Notes: generated by a model not told the origin, from the sequence alone. A stretch of DNA of 64,000 nt from Bacteroides sp. (GCA_019416685.1 DXWV01000029.1:40315-104314); one strand, 5' to 3'; counted from the first letter of the stretch, positions 53,934 through 62,642 are shown. A program made the numbers and translations.

Positions 53934-54625
53934 TACTTATTCCATGGACTCTCTGCATCTTGTGTGGCTGACAGGAAACTTCTGATTGTGCTGTCTATTT
54001 CCTCTTTTTTATCTGTTTTCATAGCTTGTCCGATGAGGTAGCTCTTACCTATTTCTTCCCAGCTTTTAAATATCTGCCGACATTTTTCACCGGCAAATTT
54101 GATATATTCCCATGCCGTTTGTTCATCAATATATCCTGTTTCGAATGCCATACGTGCTAAGGTGATTAGTTCTCCCATGTCCCATGCCAGAATACCTCGT
54201 TCAAAATCTTCTTTTTCGATGGATACGATTTTTTTCTCGTGTATATACTTTATAAACCGGTACAGGTGATGAGCGCGCTGTATAAACGATTCTATGCCGA
54301 AAAAACGCTTGCGGAGGATGGTTTCTATTTCTTCTTCATTGTCTGATGACAGGAGGTAAGGTAGAAGAATTGAATATGCGGTACGTTCTCCTTCATTCTT
54401 GAGAAGAGTCAGCATTTCTGTAATGAAACATTCTTGCTTGAGTTGAGGTATTTCTGTCAGTAACTGGCGGACTTTATCTTTCCTCATACCGGTCTCCAGG
54501 CTATCCACAAAAAGACCTGTTTGTATACTGGAAATGAGTCCAATGAACAGGTTTTGCTCTTTGCCGGTTAAGGCATTACCTTCTCCGTTCCGGCTGAATC
54601 GTAATGAAATACTACTTTGTTCCAT
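53909..54625 (-). CDS. DUF1266 domain protein
   Basis: 238 aa, no signal peptide. The C-terminal half, ILAWDMGELITLARMAFETG, YIDEQTAWEYIKFAG and GKSYLIGQAMK, matches the DUF1266 pattern (aWDlgRav.laR.gy..GyiseeeAw). The family appears in bacteria without a defined biochemical role. The start lies inside the end of a 63-codon frame (54612-54803) with different phase, and the 3' end overlaps the polyprenyl synthase gene on the other strand. Confidence 0.65.
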   Translation of the reverse strand: MEQSSISLRFSRNGEGNALTGKEQNLFIGLISSIQTGLFVDSLETGMRKDKVRQLLTEIPQLKQECFITEMLTLLKNEGERTAYSILLPYLLSSDNEEEIETILRKRFFGIESFIQRAHHLYRFIKYIHEKKIVSIEKEDFERGILAWDMGELITLARMAFETGYIDEQTAWEYIKFAGEKCRQIFKSWEEIGKSYLIGQAMKTDKKEEIDSTIRSFLSATQDAESPWNKYYLSLSTT

Positions 54626-54803
54626 ACCCTTGTTTTTTTAATTCTTCGTTAACCGAAAAGCGTGAGAACTGTTGCTCTGTATCTTTCCTGGGGCTTCGGC
54701 AAGCCGTTATGACGATACAAGCAACAGTCTCACGCTCCATTCGATATATAACAAGAGTATATACGTGAAGGTGCGTGAGACCCGTTTGCCTATTACCTTT
54801 CAT
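54612..54803 (-). CDS. Possible 63-aa leader ORF overlapping the DUF1266 gene
   Basis: The frame from ATG 54803 gives 63 aa (MKGNRQTGLTHLHVYTLVIY ... MERETVACIVITACRSPRKD) and its stop (54612) lies 14 nt past the DUF1266 ATG, an arrangement suited to translational coupling. Its middle is a very stable hairpin, 54659-54736. A -7-like TATCTTTG is on the minus strand at 54904-54897, about 95 nt before the ATG. No family was recognised; composition is unusual (Cys, Arg, Thr-rich), so it may be an RNA element rather than a protein gene. Confidence 0.35.
   Translation of the reverse strand: MKGNRQTGLTHLHVYTLVIYRMERETVACIVITACRSPRKDTEQQFSRFSVNEELKKQGYGTK
54659..54736. other. Long hairpin upstream of the DUF1266 gene
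   Basis: AGCGTGAGAACTGTTGCT onward (54659-54683) pairs with 54714-54736 over 23 bp with only two single-base bulges. The loop holds a smaller GGCTTCGGCAAGCC stem. It lies 34 bp before the DUF1266 start. Confidence 0.65.
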
Positions 54804-55006
54804 AACATGAATTTTGCCGAATTCCAGGAAAAAGATAATAAATGAAACGTTCTCTAATACAGTTTATTAGCCTCTTCTCTATAGGCTAATGCTCGGCAAA
54901 GATAGTAAAAAAATGAGTATCTTTAAGTAAGGAAGTTTAGTTTTTCTTAATTATAGATATGATATTCGTGCTAATGCTAACCGGATGGAAATGTTTGAAT
55001 AATAAA
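54804..55006. other. Intergenic region with -7 element and small stem
   Basis: About 200 bp upstream of the 63-aa frame: a minus-strand TATCTTTG (54904-54897) and a stem TTAGCC-TCTTCTCTATA-GGCTAA (54868-54890). No gene is visible. Confidence 0.35.
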
Positions 55007-55074
55007 TGAGGATATACAAAAGAGGTGATCTGATGTTTTATTCAAAAATGCAAAGTTTCTTTGGTATATCCTCA
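55007..55074 (-). terminator. Hairpin downstream of deoC
   Basis: A 17-bp inverted repeat with one mismatch, TGAGGATATACAAAAGA (55007-55023) and TCTTTGGTATATCCTCA (55058-55074), 15 bp after the deoC stop on the minus strand. Confidence 0.55.
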
Positions 55075-55088
55075 CAGATTGTTTTGAA

Positions 55089-55991
55089 TTAGAAGAATTT
55101 TATGTCTTCTCCTTTAATGTCAGAGAGTAATAAATTAGCTAATCGGCTGGTACCCAATCGGAAAAGGCTGTTATTTAGCCACTCTTCTCCTAAAATTTCT
55201 TTTACTATTGTGTAGTAAATCAATGCGTCATTTACTGTATTAATGCCACCGGCAGGCTTAAATCCTATTTTGTTCCCGGTCTTTTCGTAATACTCTTTAA
55301 TAGCTTCACACATCACATAAGCTGCTTCCGGGGTAGCTGCCGGTTGTTGTTTTCCTGTGGATGTTTTGATAAAATCTGCTCCGGAGTACATTGATAGGAT
55401 GGAGGCTTTTTTTATGTTTGAAGCCGTTTTCAGTGCTCCGGTTTCAAGAATTACTTTCAGGTGGCGTTCTTTGCAAGTGTCTTTTAACTCCTGTATTTCT
55501 TCGCACATAGTTTCGTAATCTCCACTCAGGAATTTACCGATAGAAATAACGATGTCTATTTCGTCTGCACCTTCCATCAGTGCCATAGCTGTCTCTGCTA
55601 TTTTTACTTCAATAAACGTTTGTGATGACGGGAATCCAGCTGATACACAAGCAATATTGATGCCGTCAACATCCAATGTGTTTTTTACTACTTCTGCAAA
55701 GTTGGGATATACACAGATTGCTGCTACATTCTTTAAATCGGGAAATTCATCGTCAAACTTGTTTACCTTTTCAGTAAATTTCATAACGCTTTCGTCACTA
55801 TCCGTACTGTTGAGGGTAGTGAGATCAATGCAGTTGAAAAGGAGTTTTTTTACCTCTTCTGTATTGTTTTCAGCTACTTTATTTTCGATAATTGAAGCTA
55901 CCCGGGCTTGTACATCAGCGTCGCTCAGGTTGGTATTGTACTTTGCCAATGCGGCTTCGTACTTAGTCAGATGGCTGTCATTCTGTTCCAT
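55089..55991 (-). CDS. deoC: Deoxyribose-phosphate aldolase
   Basis: 300 aa from the ATG at 55991 (a GTG two codons upstream is possible). It cleaves 2-deoxyribose 5-phosphate to acetaldehyde and glyceraldehyde 3-phosphate. AICVYPNFAEVV (~residues 90-101), EIDIVISIGKFLSGDY (~144-159), KVILETGAL (~180) and the Schiff-base Lys region GADFIKTSTGK (~205-215) are all present, with GFKPAGGI later. It is longer than E. coli DeoC (259) because of an N-terminal extension. It overlaps the MazG-like gene by 14 nt. Confidence 0.94.
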   Translation of the reverse strand: MEQNDSHLTKYEAALAKYNTNLSDADVQARVASIIENKVAENNTEEVKKLLFNCIDLTTLNSTDSDESVMKFTEKVNKFDDEFPDLKNVAAICVYPNFAEVVKNTLDVDGINIACVSAGFPSSQTFIEVKIAETAMALMEGADEIDIVISIGKFLSGDYETMCEEIQELKDTCKERHLKVILETGALKTASNIKKASILSMYSGADFIKTSTGKQQPAATPEAAYVMCEAIKEYYEKTGNKIGFKPAGGINTVNDALIYYTIVKEILGEEWLNNSLFRLGTSRLANLLLSDIKGEDIKFF

Positions 55992-56316
55992 GGTCACTCA
56001 GTTTGGGGTTGTTTATATGTCTTTTGTTATCTCTTTTGGTTTTTTTCTCCAGGTTGCGTGTAAAGGCTTCGGTGAGGTTTACTCCTGTCTGATTGGCCAG
56101 GCAGAGGAGTACCCAAAGTACATCTGCCATTTCGTCCTCAAGGTTGTCTTTTTCTCCTTCTTTAAAGGATTGATCGCCATATTTACGAGCCATTACACGC
56201 GCCAGTTCGCCTACTTCCTCGGTGAGTACGGCCATATTTGTGAGTTCGCTGAAATAGCGTACTCCATACTTCCTGATCCACAGGTCTACCTGTTTCTGTG
56301 CTTCTTCCAGTGTCAT
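55978..56316 (-). CDS. MazG-family nucleotide pyrophosphohydrolase
   Basis: 112 aa from the ATG at 56316 (MTLEEAQKQVDLWI); this ATG shares one base with the dtd stop (TAATG), which decides the start over a longer frame. The MazG-like helix bundle shows the metal motif EEVGELARVMARKYG (~residues 33-47) and EDEMADVLWVLLCLAN (~61-76), the ExxE...ExxD signature. These all-alpha NTP pyrophosphatases hydrolyse (d)NTPs to NMPs, often for nucleotide-pool cleaning. Coupled to dtd upstream and deoC downstream. Confidence 0.87.
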   Translation of the reverse strand: MTLEEAQKQVDLWIRKYGVRYFSELTNMAVLTEEVGELARVMARKYGDQSFKEGEKDNLEDEMADVLWVLLCLANQTGVNLTEAFTRNLEKKTKRDNKRHINNPKLSDHGTE

Positions 56317-56768
56317 TATTCTTTGTTTTTGGTATCTATACAAATGGTTACCGGTCCATCATTCAATAATTCTACTTTCATATCTGCTCCGAATTCACCA
56401 GTGGCTACTTCCTTTTCGAGTAGAGAACTAAGTTCTGAGCAGAATTGTTCATACAGTGGGATTGAAATATCCGGTTTGGCGGCTTTTATATATGAGGGAC
56501 GGTTACCTTTCTTTGTAGATGCATGTAGAGTGAACTGGCTTATTACCAGTATTTCACCGTTTGTATCTATGACAGATTTGTTCATGACTCCATTTTCATC
56601 GTCAAAGATACGAAGATTTATAATTTTCTTACACAACCAGTCTATATCTTCTGTCCTGTCGGCTTCTTCGATGCCTACCAGAATTAGCATTCCTTTTTTG
56701 ATGGCCGATTTACAGTTTCCGTTGATGGTAACTGAGGCATGACTGACGCGTTGTATAACTACTCTCAT
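56316..56768 (-). CDS. dtd: D-aminoacyl-tRNA deacylase
   Basis: 150 aa. Dtd removes D-amino acids from mischarged tRNAs. Conserved motifs: MRVVIQRVSHASVTINGN at the start, GILVLVGIE-like MLILVGIEEADR (~residues 29-40), SQFTLHAS (~77-84, the SQxT motif), KGNRPSY (~87-93) and the trans-Pro motif NDGPVT (~137-142). First gene of the dtd-mazG-deoC operon. Confidence 0.95.
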   Translation of the reverse strand: MRVVIQRVSHASVTINGNCKSAIKKGMLILVGIEEADRTEDIDWLCKKIINLRIFDDENGVMNKSVIDTNGEILVISQFTLHASTKKGNRPSYIKAAKPDISIPLYEQFCSELSSLLEKEVATGEFGADMKVELLNDGPVTICIDTKNKE

Positions 56769-56917
56769 TTCTCTTCCTTTGTTTTTATTGAAAAGGCAAA
56801 TTTACAAAAATCGCTATAGATAAATCATGTTTTACAGAGTTTTTTCGTAAAAATCACATGTACTTTGCATTTATTTATAATGCAAAGTGTAGTCTGTGAA
56901 TGCATTTAGTTTCTCTG

Positions 56918-58738
56918 TTATTGCAGATTTTCTTTGATGATTTTTGCTTTGGTTTCGCCTATAAAGGCACTGAGATCCTCTAAAGAGGCTTCTTTTATAC
57001 GTTTTACGCTTTTAAATTCTTTAAGTAGTGCGGCTTTGGTTTTTTCTCCGATGCCTTTGATTGTATCGAGTGCAGAAGCCACCTGGCGTTTGCTACGTTT
57101 GTCACGGTGAAAAGTGATTGCAAAACGGTGTACTTCATTTTGTATTTGCTCCAGTAATTTGAAAAGTGGAGAATGTTGTTTTAATCCGATTGTTTGAGGT
57201 GGAAAGCCAAATAGAAGTTCTGAGGTGCGGTGTCTCCGGTCTTTGGCAAGGCCTGCAATAGGGATATTCAAATGTAGTTCCTCCATAACCTGTCTTACGG
57301 CCTCCATTTGCCCTTTTCCTCCGTCTGTAATGATGAGGTCGGGTAGGGCGCTCTCTTCCTCTATGGCGCGTTGATAACGCCGTTTTACAACCTCTTTCAT
57401 AGATGCATAGTCATCAGCCCCTTCTACGGTTTTGATAATATACTTTCGATAATCTTGCTTGGATGGTTTAGCTTTCTTGAATACAACACAGGCAGCTACG
57501 GCATCTGAACCCTGTATGTTGGAGTTGTCAAAGCATTCTATTTGTAGAGGTATCTTTTCCAAATGTAGTTCTTGTTGTATCTCTTTCATTAGTCGCATAC
57601 TTCTTTGTTCCGGGTTTAGCTTTTCTGATTGTTTCATCCGGTCTGCCTTGTATTGTTTTACATTGAGTAATGAGAGGTCCAGTAGTTTCTTTTTATCTCC
57701 TCGTTGTGGCACGGTGAAAACGACGTTATTCAGTTCCATATCTACTTCAAATGGGACAATGATTTCCCGTGAAAAACTTTTGTAGCGTTCCCGCATTTCA
57801 ATGATTCCCAAGGTAAGAAGTTCTTCTTTGCTTTCGTTTAGTTTTTTCTTGTACTCAAAAGTGAAAGCTTGATTAATGGCTCCATTTGTGATGTGCAGAT
57901 AGTTGATAAATGCTGAATTGTGCTCATCTTCCTCAATAGAGAATACATCGATATTGTGTAATATTGAGCTTACTACTTCTGATTTGGAGCGATAATTTTC
58001 TATAAGTGTATATTTCTCTTTTATTTTTTGTGCTTCTTCAAATTTCATCTCAGCAGCCAGTTTCTGCATTTGCTGGAATAGCATACGACTTATTTCTTGG
58101 GTGTTTCCTTTTAATATTTCCTTGATTTCATCGATGTTCTTTAGATATTCCTCTTGTGATTGAAGTCCAATGCAGGGGCCGGCGCAATTCTTTATATGGT
58201 ATTCAAGGCAAACGTTGAATTTGCCAGCGCGTATATTCTCCGGTGAGAGGTTCAGACTGCATGTCCGTAATGGATATAGGTGCTTTATTAGGTCCAATAC
58301 TGCGTTCATTGATGGTACGTGGCTATATGGGCCATAATAGGAAGAACCGTTACGAATGATTTTGCGTGTTTTAAATATTCGCGGAAAATATTCATTTTGT
58401 ACGCAAATAGACGGATATGTTTTATCGTCTTTCAGTAAAACATTATACCGCGGCTTATATTTTTTTATGAGATTATTTTCTAATAACAGAGCATCCTCTT
58501 CAGAATTGACGACAATATAGCGTATATCTGCAATTTTGCTGACGAGTACTCTTGTTTTCCCCGGCTCATGATCTTTGCTAAAGTAGGAATATACTCTTCT
58601 TTTTAAGTTTTTGGCCTTTCCTACGTATATAATGGTACCTTCAGCATTCAGATATTGATAAATGCCGGGTCCCTCAGGGAGGTTCGATACAATCCCTTTC
58701 AGATATTCACTGGTTTTTAGTTCCTGATTCGTTTCCAT
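56918..58738 (-). CDS. uvrC: UvrABC excinuclease subunit C
   Basis: 606 aa from the ATG at 58738 (METNQELKTSEYLKGIVSNL); the longer frame to 58783 would translate through a terminator hairpin and is rejected. GIY-YIG nuclease domain: GPGIYQYLNAEGTIIYVGKAKNLKRRVYSYF split as residues ~22-52; UVR motif ISRMLFQQMQKLAAEMKFEEAQ (~220-241); RNase H-like C-terminal nuclease with ECFDNSNIQGSDAVAACVVF; and helix-hairpin-helix end (IKGIGEKTKAALLKEF). UvrC makes both incisions in nucleotide excision repair. Confidence 0.96.
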   Translation of the reverse strand: METNQELKTSEYLKGIVSNLPEGPGIYQYLNAEGTIIYVGKAKNLKRRVYSYFSKDHEPGKTRVLVSKIADIRYIVVNSEEDALLLENNLIKKYKPRYNVLLKDDKTYPSICVQNEYFPRIFKTRKIIRNGSSYYGPYSHVPSMNAVLDLIKHLYPLRTCSLNLSPENIRAGKFNVCLEYHIKNCAGPCIGLQSQEEYLKNIDEIKEILKGNTQEISRMLFQQMQKLAAEMKFEEAQKIKEKYTLIENYRSKSEVVSSILHNIDVFSIEEDEHNSAFINYLHITNGAINQAFTFEYKKKLNESKEELLTLGIIEMRERYKSFSREIIVPFEVDMELNNVVFTVPQRGDKKKLLDLSLLNVKQYKADRMKQSEKLNPEQRSMRLMKEIQQELHLEKIPLQIECFDNSNIQGSDAVAACVVFKKAKPSKQDYRKYIIKTVEGADDYASMKEVVKRRYQRAIEEESALPDLIITDGGKGQMEAVRQVMEELHLNIPIAGLAKDRRHRTSELLFGFPPQTIGLKQHSPLFKLLEQIQNEVHRFAITFHRDKRSKRQVASALDTIKGIGEKTKAALLKEFKSVKRIKEASLEDLSAFIGETKAKIIKENLQ

Positions 58739-58768
58739 ATAAAAAAGGCGTAGTAACATAACTACGCC
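58739..58768 (-). terminator. Terminator hairpin between apt and uvrC
   Basis: On the minus strand GGCGTAGT-TATGTT-ACTACGCC (58768-58747) is followed by TTTTTTAT and then the uvrC ATG at 58738. It ends apt transcription and lies only 8 nt before the uvrC start codon. Confidence 0.75.
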
Positions 58769-58790
58769 CTGCAAATATAACAAATTATAT

Positions 58791-59315
58791 CTATAAAGAC
58801 AATACAGATTCTACTTCTGCATCATCTCCGAACATAGCTTTACCGTTTAGTTCTTTTAGTTCAATGATAAAGTTTATATATACTTTCTTTGGCTTTAGCT
58901 TCTTTACCAGCTCACAAGCTGCTTTCATTGTTCCGCCTGTTGCCAATAAATCGTCATGTAGCAATACCACATCGTTTTCATCGAGTGCATCTTTGTGTAT
59001 CTGTACAGTATCCTTTCCGTACTCTTTATCGTAACTCTCTTCGATGGTTTCTGCCGGAAGTTTGCCGGGCTTGCGTATAGGGATGAATCCTGCTTTTAAA
59101 CGGGTTGCAAGAATCGGACCCATAATGAATCCTCTTGATTCAATACCTACTACTTTTGTGATGCCTTTGTCTTTGTACATCTCATACATTACGTCCGAAA
59201 GTTCCTGCAGGCATGCAGCGTCTTTGAATAGAGTGGTTACGTCATAAAAAAGAATTCCCGGTATGGGGAAATCGGGTATTTCCCGGATGCTTTTAATAAG
59301 CCTTTCTTTGCTCAT
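58791..59315 (-). CDS. apt: Adenine phosphoribosyltransferase
   Basis: 174 aa from the ATG at 59315 (MSKERLIKSIREIPDFPIPG). It salvages adenine to AMP with PRPP. Type I PRTase motifs: GILFYDVTTLFKD (~residues 20-32), VVGIESRGFIMGP (~56-68), PRPP-binding VVLLHDDLLATGGTMKAACEL (~117-137). RKPGKLPAETIEESYDKEYG is the flexible hood. Monocistronic; its transcript should end at the hairpin before uvrC. Confidence 0.95.
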   Translation of the reverse strand: MSKERLIKSIREIPDFPIPGILFYDVTTLFKDAACLQELSDVMYEMYKDKGITKVVGIESRGFIMGPILATRLKAGFIPIRKPGKLPAETIEESYDKEYGKDTVQIHKDALDENDVVLLHDDLLATGGTMKAACELVKKLKPKKVYINFIIELKELNGKAMFGDDAEVESVLSL

Positions 59316-59348
59316 AATCATGGGTTTATTTCGTTTTCTTAAATGTTT

Positions 59349-59364
59349 TGTTTCACGTGAAACG
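59349..59364. promoter_or_regulatory. parS-like ParB-binding site next to mnmG
   Basis: TGTTTCACGTGAAACG matches the conserved parS sequence TGTTTCACGTGAAACA at 15 of 16 positions, in the short gap between apt and mnmG (gidA). Confidence 0.72.
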
Positions 59365-59371
59365 CGTGCTC

Positions 59372-61246
59372 TTATCTTCCCGAAAGCACCAATAATACGT
59401 TGATGTCGCTTGGCGATACTCCGGGAATTCGACTTGCCTGAGCGATTGTTTCCGGATCTATTTTTACCAGCTTTTGGCGTGCTTCCGTTGAAAGCGATTG
59501 GATAGAATTATAATCAAACTTACCTTTGATCTTGATGCTTTCCAGTCGGGCCAGTTTATCTGCAATGATACGCTCTCGTCCAATATAGCCTTCGTATTTA
59601 ATAAGGATTTCTGCGGCTTCAATAATTTCTTCTTTTCTCTCCGTGATCTCGTCAAGTATACGTTTGAATGCCGGCACATGTTCTGCGATGTTTTCTATTG
59701 TTATCTGTGGACGATTAATCAGATCAATTAACTTGCATCCATGACGCAGAGGGGTAGTACCTAATTTCTCAAGAGAATCATTAATAAGAGCCGCTTTTAT
59801 CGAATAGTTTCGCGCAAAAGATATAATGCGTTCCACTGCTTCGCGTTTCCTTTTCAGTAGAGTATATCTATCTTCTTTGACGAGTCCTAATTTCCAGGCT
59901 CTTTCTGTAAGACGCATATCAGCATCGTCCATGCGAAGAAGAATACGGTATTCTGCACGGGAAGTGAACATCCGATAGGGTTCATCTACTCCTTTGGTAA
60001 CAAGGTCGTCGATTAATACACCAATATATGCTTCATCGCGTGCCAGTGTGAATGGCTCTCCACCCTGGCAGTTAATATGTGCATTGATACCGGCAATGAT
60101 ACCTTGCCCACCTGCTTCTTCGTATCCGGTAGTTCCGTTTACTTGTCCGGCAAAGAATAAATTCTTAATTATCTTCGATTCCAACGTATGCTTTAATTGA
60201 GTTGGGTCAAAGAAATCGTATTCAATTGCATATCCGGGACGATATATAACCAGATCTTTAAATGCCGGAACTTTTTTCAGGGCTTCAATCTGTATGTTCA
60301 TAGGCAATGAAGATGAGAAACCGTTCAGATATAATTCTTGTGTGGTTTCTCCTTCTGGCTCCAGAAATAATTGGTGTTGTTCTTTATCCGGGAAGGTGAC
60401 AATCTTAGTCTCTATACTGGGGCAATAACGTGGGCCTATACTTTGAATTTGTCCGTTGAAAAGGGGAGATTCTGATAGTCCTTCACGAAGGATACTGTGT
60501 ACTTCCGGATTGGTAAAGCATGTCCAGCATTGCAGTTGTTTAAGATGGCGTACATTCGTATCCATAAATGAGAATTTGTGAAAGTCGGCCTCTCCATCCT
60601 GTGTGTCCATTAATTCATAGTGTACACTTCGTCCGTCTATTCGTACAGGAGTACCTGTTTTCATCCGTCCATAACTGATTCCATGGCGTGCGATGGATTC
60701 GGTTAATTCGTAAGATGCAGGTTCTGCCATACGACCTCCGGGAAGCATATTTTTACCTACATGCATCAATCCATTGAGGAAAGTTCCGGCTGTGAGTACG
60801 ATACACTTAGCATGAAAAGTGACTCCCCACATGGTAATTAACCCTGTTACTTCGCCGTTTTCAACGAGTAATTCTTTCACAGTATCTTGCCAGATATGCA
60901 GGTTGGGAGTATTTTCCAATACTTCTCTCCATGCCCATATAAACTTATTGCGGTCACATTGTGCGCGTGGACTCCACATAGCCGGTCCTTTCGAACGGTT
61001 TAGTATGCGAAACTGGATAGCTGTCTTATCTGTTATCAGCCCCATTTGTCCACCGAGTGCATCTATTTCGCGTACAATTTGTCCTTTAGCAATACCACCT
61101 ATAGCCGGATTACAACTCATCTGTCCGATTTTATTCATATCCATCGTGATCAGACAAGTCTTTGAACCCAGATTGGCCGAAGCGGCAGCCGCTTCACAGC
61201 CTGCATGTCCGGCACCAATTACAATAACATCATACCTAAAATCCAT
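59372..61246 (-). CDS. mnmG: tRNA uridine-34 carboxymethylaminomethyl modification enzyme
   Basis: 624 aa from the ATG at 61246 (MDFRYDVIVIGAGHAGCEAA); a frame ten codons longer is not needed. FAD-binding GxGxxG (VIGAGHAGCEAAAASA, ~residues 8-23), SCNPAIGGIAKGQIVREIDALGG (~43-65), PRAQCDRN, GRMKTGTPVRI, NGTTGYEEAGGQGIIAGINA (~373-392) and C-terminal PGVSPSDINVLLVLSGR. With MnmE it adds the cmnm5 group to U34 of certain tRNAs, upstream of the MnmD step also encoded in this window. gidA genes are often near oriC. Confidence 0.97.
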   Translation of the reverse strand: MDFRYDVIVIGAGHAGCEAAAASANLGSKTCLITMDMNKIGQMSCNPAIGGIAKGQIVREIDALGGQMGLITDKTAIQFRILNRSKGPAMWSPRAQCDRNKFIWAWREVLENTPNLHIWQDTVKELLVENGEVTGLITMWGVTFHAKCIVLTAGTFLNGLMHVGKNMLPGGRMAEPASYELTESIARHGISYGRMKTGTPVRIDGRSVHYELMDTQDGEADFHKFSFMDTNVRHLKQLQCWTCFTNPEVHSILREGLSESPLFNGQIQSIGPRYCPSIETKIVTFPDKEQHQLFLEPEGETTQELYLNGFSSSLPMNIQIEALKKVPAFKDLVIYRPGYAIEYDFFDPTQLKHTLESKIIKNLFFAGQVNGTTGYEEAGGQGIIAGINAHINCQGGEPFTLARDEAYIGVLIDDLVTKGVDEPYRMFTSRAEYRILLRMDDADMRLTERAWKLGLVKEDRYTLLKRKREAVERIISFARNYSIKAALINDSLEKLGTTPLRHGCKLIDLINRPQITIENIAEHVPAFKRILDEITERKEEIIEAAEILIKYEGYIGRERIIADKLARLESIKIKGKFDYNSIQSLSTEARQKLVKIDPETIAQASRIPGVSPSDINVLLVLSGR

Positions 61247-61273
61247 TTGTTCAATCCTTATTTGCAAACGGTG

Positions 61274-61281
61274 CAAAGTTA
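61274..61281 (-). promoter_or_regulatory. -7 element of mnmG
   Basis: Minus-strand TAACTTTG (TAnnTTTG), 28 nt before the mnmG start; no clear -33 element. Confidence 0.3.
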
Positions 61282-61411
61282 CGAAAAAAGTTCTGCTATT
61301 TGGTGTATATTATCTGGCTACGTAATTAAAAAGCTCTCCTTTTCGGAAGTAAAATAGATAATAGAACTCTATTACTGGCTCCTTTATTGTATTTTAATTA
61401 AAAAATGTGTT

Positions 61412-61419
61412 TATCTTTG
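61412..61419 (+). promoter_or_regulatory. -7 element before the 314-aa lipoprotein gene
   Basis: TATCTTTG at 61412-61419 would start transcription near 61425 and give a leader of about 128 nt, long for this genome. The leader shows no recognised riboswitch. Confidence 0.35.
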
Positions 61420-61552
61420 TCATTGTAGTAATATGGAATGCAGGGACATTGAAAAGGAATCATTATTTCTGTGTATAAAAAGATGTTGCTCAAATGTTGC
61501 AAACAGATGGCAAAGCTCATACATTAAAACAAAACTAATAACATAAAGCTTT

Positions 61553-62497
61553 ATGAAACTTACTAATCTATTGTCAATTTCTGTATTGTTACTTTTAGCT
61601 TCCTGTTCACCCAAAGTTGTGACAAATCTGATAAAAACTTATCCAAATCTGGTTCCGACCGATTCTGTTCGGGTCTTTGAATTAGGAGAGACAGTGCCTA
61701 ACACTGCCGAAGCCATTGGACGTGTTTCTGTTGTAGATCCTGGTACGGCTACGAAATGCCGGTATAATGAGGTAGTGCATCTTGCACAGGAGGCTGTTGG
61801 TAAAGCCGGTGGAAATGGATTTGCTATAACCTGGCATGAGGAGCCGTCTTTCTGGAGAAGTTCGTGTCATCAGATATCCGGGTTGATGCTTTACCTGAAA
61901 GATAATGAAGTGGATACATTGAGGGCAAATCCTGTACAGTATGCCATCGATATGAACTTCGTAGTGGCCAGAGACAAGAAGCAACCTGAGCGGAGGAATC
62001 CGGCACCTGCTAATACCTTTGAAGTTAGCTTGGGGTATGGTTGGATAAGCAGTAAAATCTATGATGCTAATAATGTGTCTTTGGGGAGTAAGAGCGGTTT
62101 GGAATGGAAGCTTGGCTATGAGCATATATGGACTTCCGGGTGGGGAGTAGGTATGCAATATTCTGGTTTTAAAGCGGAGTTTCCGGGAGGAGATATGGTG
62201 TTGTCTTATCTGGCACCGGAGGTTACATTACGTACAAAGTTTAATAAATGGATTCTGAAGTGCGGAGTAGGCATGGGGCTTTTTCTTTATAATGAACCCT
62301 ATTACAGTACTGCCGGATTTGGCACACATGTCATTGTGGGAGTAGAATATATGTTGTCGAGCCATGTGGGACTTGGCGTATCAGCCAGTTCAATTGTAAG
62401 TAACTTGCCGAAACGGGATGGAGTTGAACTAAAGAAGGATGAAAAGAGTGGGATCAATCGTGTCAATGTATTGGGCGGATTGAGGTTTTATTTCTAA
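61553..62497 (+). CDS. Lipoprotein with C-terminal beta-barrel-like region
   Basis: 314 aa. Lipobox LLLASC (Cys 19). Residues ~25-140 form a small domain with two conserved-looking Cys (TKCRYNEVVHLAQEAVGKAG, SSCHQISGLMLYL). From ~150 to the end alternating hydrophobic/aromatic strands of 9-11 residues (FEVSLGYGWISS, GLEWKLGYEHIW, GVGMQYSGFKAEF, ILKCGVGMGLFLY, THVIVGVEYMLS, HVGLGVSASSIVS) end in GGLRFYF, as outer membrane barrels do. The combination of lipid anchor and an eight-strand-type barrel in one protein is unusual. No named family was recognised. Confidence 0.6.
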   Translation: MKLTNLLSISVLLLLASCSPKVVTNLIKTYPNLVPTDSVRVFELGETVPNTAEAIGRVSVVDPGTATKCRYNEVVHLAQEAVGKAGGNGFAITWHEEPSFWRSSCHQISGLMLYLKDNEVDTLRANPVQYAIDMNFVVARDKKQPERRNPAPANTFEVSLGYGWISSKIYDANNVSLGSKSGLEWKLGYEHIWTSGWGVGMQYSGFKAEFPGGDMVLSYLAPEVTLRTKFNKWILKCGVGMGLFLYNEPYYSTAGFGTHVIVGVEYMLSSHVGLGVSASSIVSNLPKRDGVELKKDEKSGINRVNVLGGLRFYF

Positions 62498-62642
62498 AAC
62501 AGGGCTGTTATTCCGAATCAATCCATTTAGTTGTTTGAACCGGTTCTTGATTTTTTTGGTATAAATAAATTATTACAATAAGGCGGCCTTGTTTGTTTTC
62601 GTTTTATACCGTTTGTCAATTTGGCGAACTTTCATCTTGAAA

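Noticed and set aside
55552..56742. 396-codon plus-strand frame antisense to deoC, mazG-like and dtd
   Set aside because: It spans three well conserved genes on the other strand; stop-poor antisense frame.
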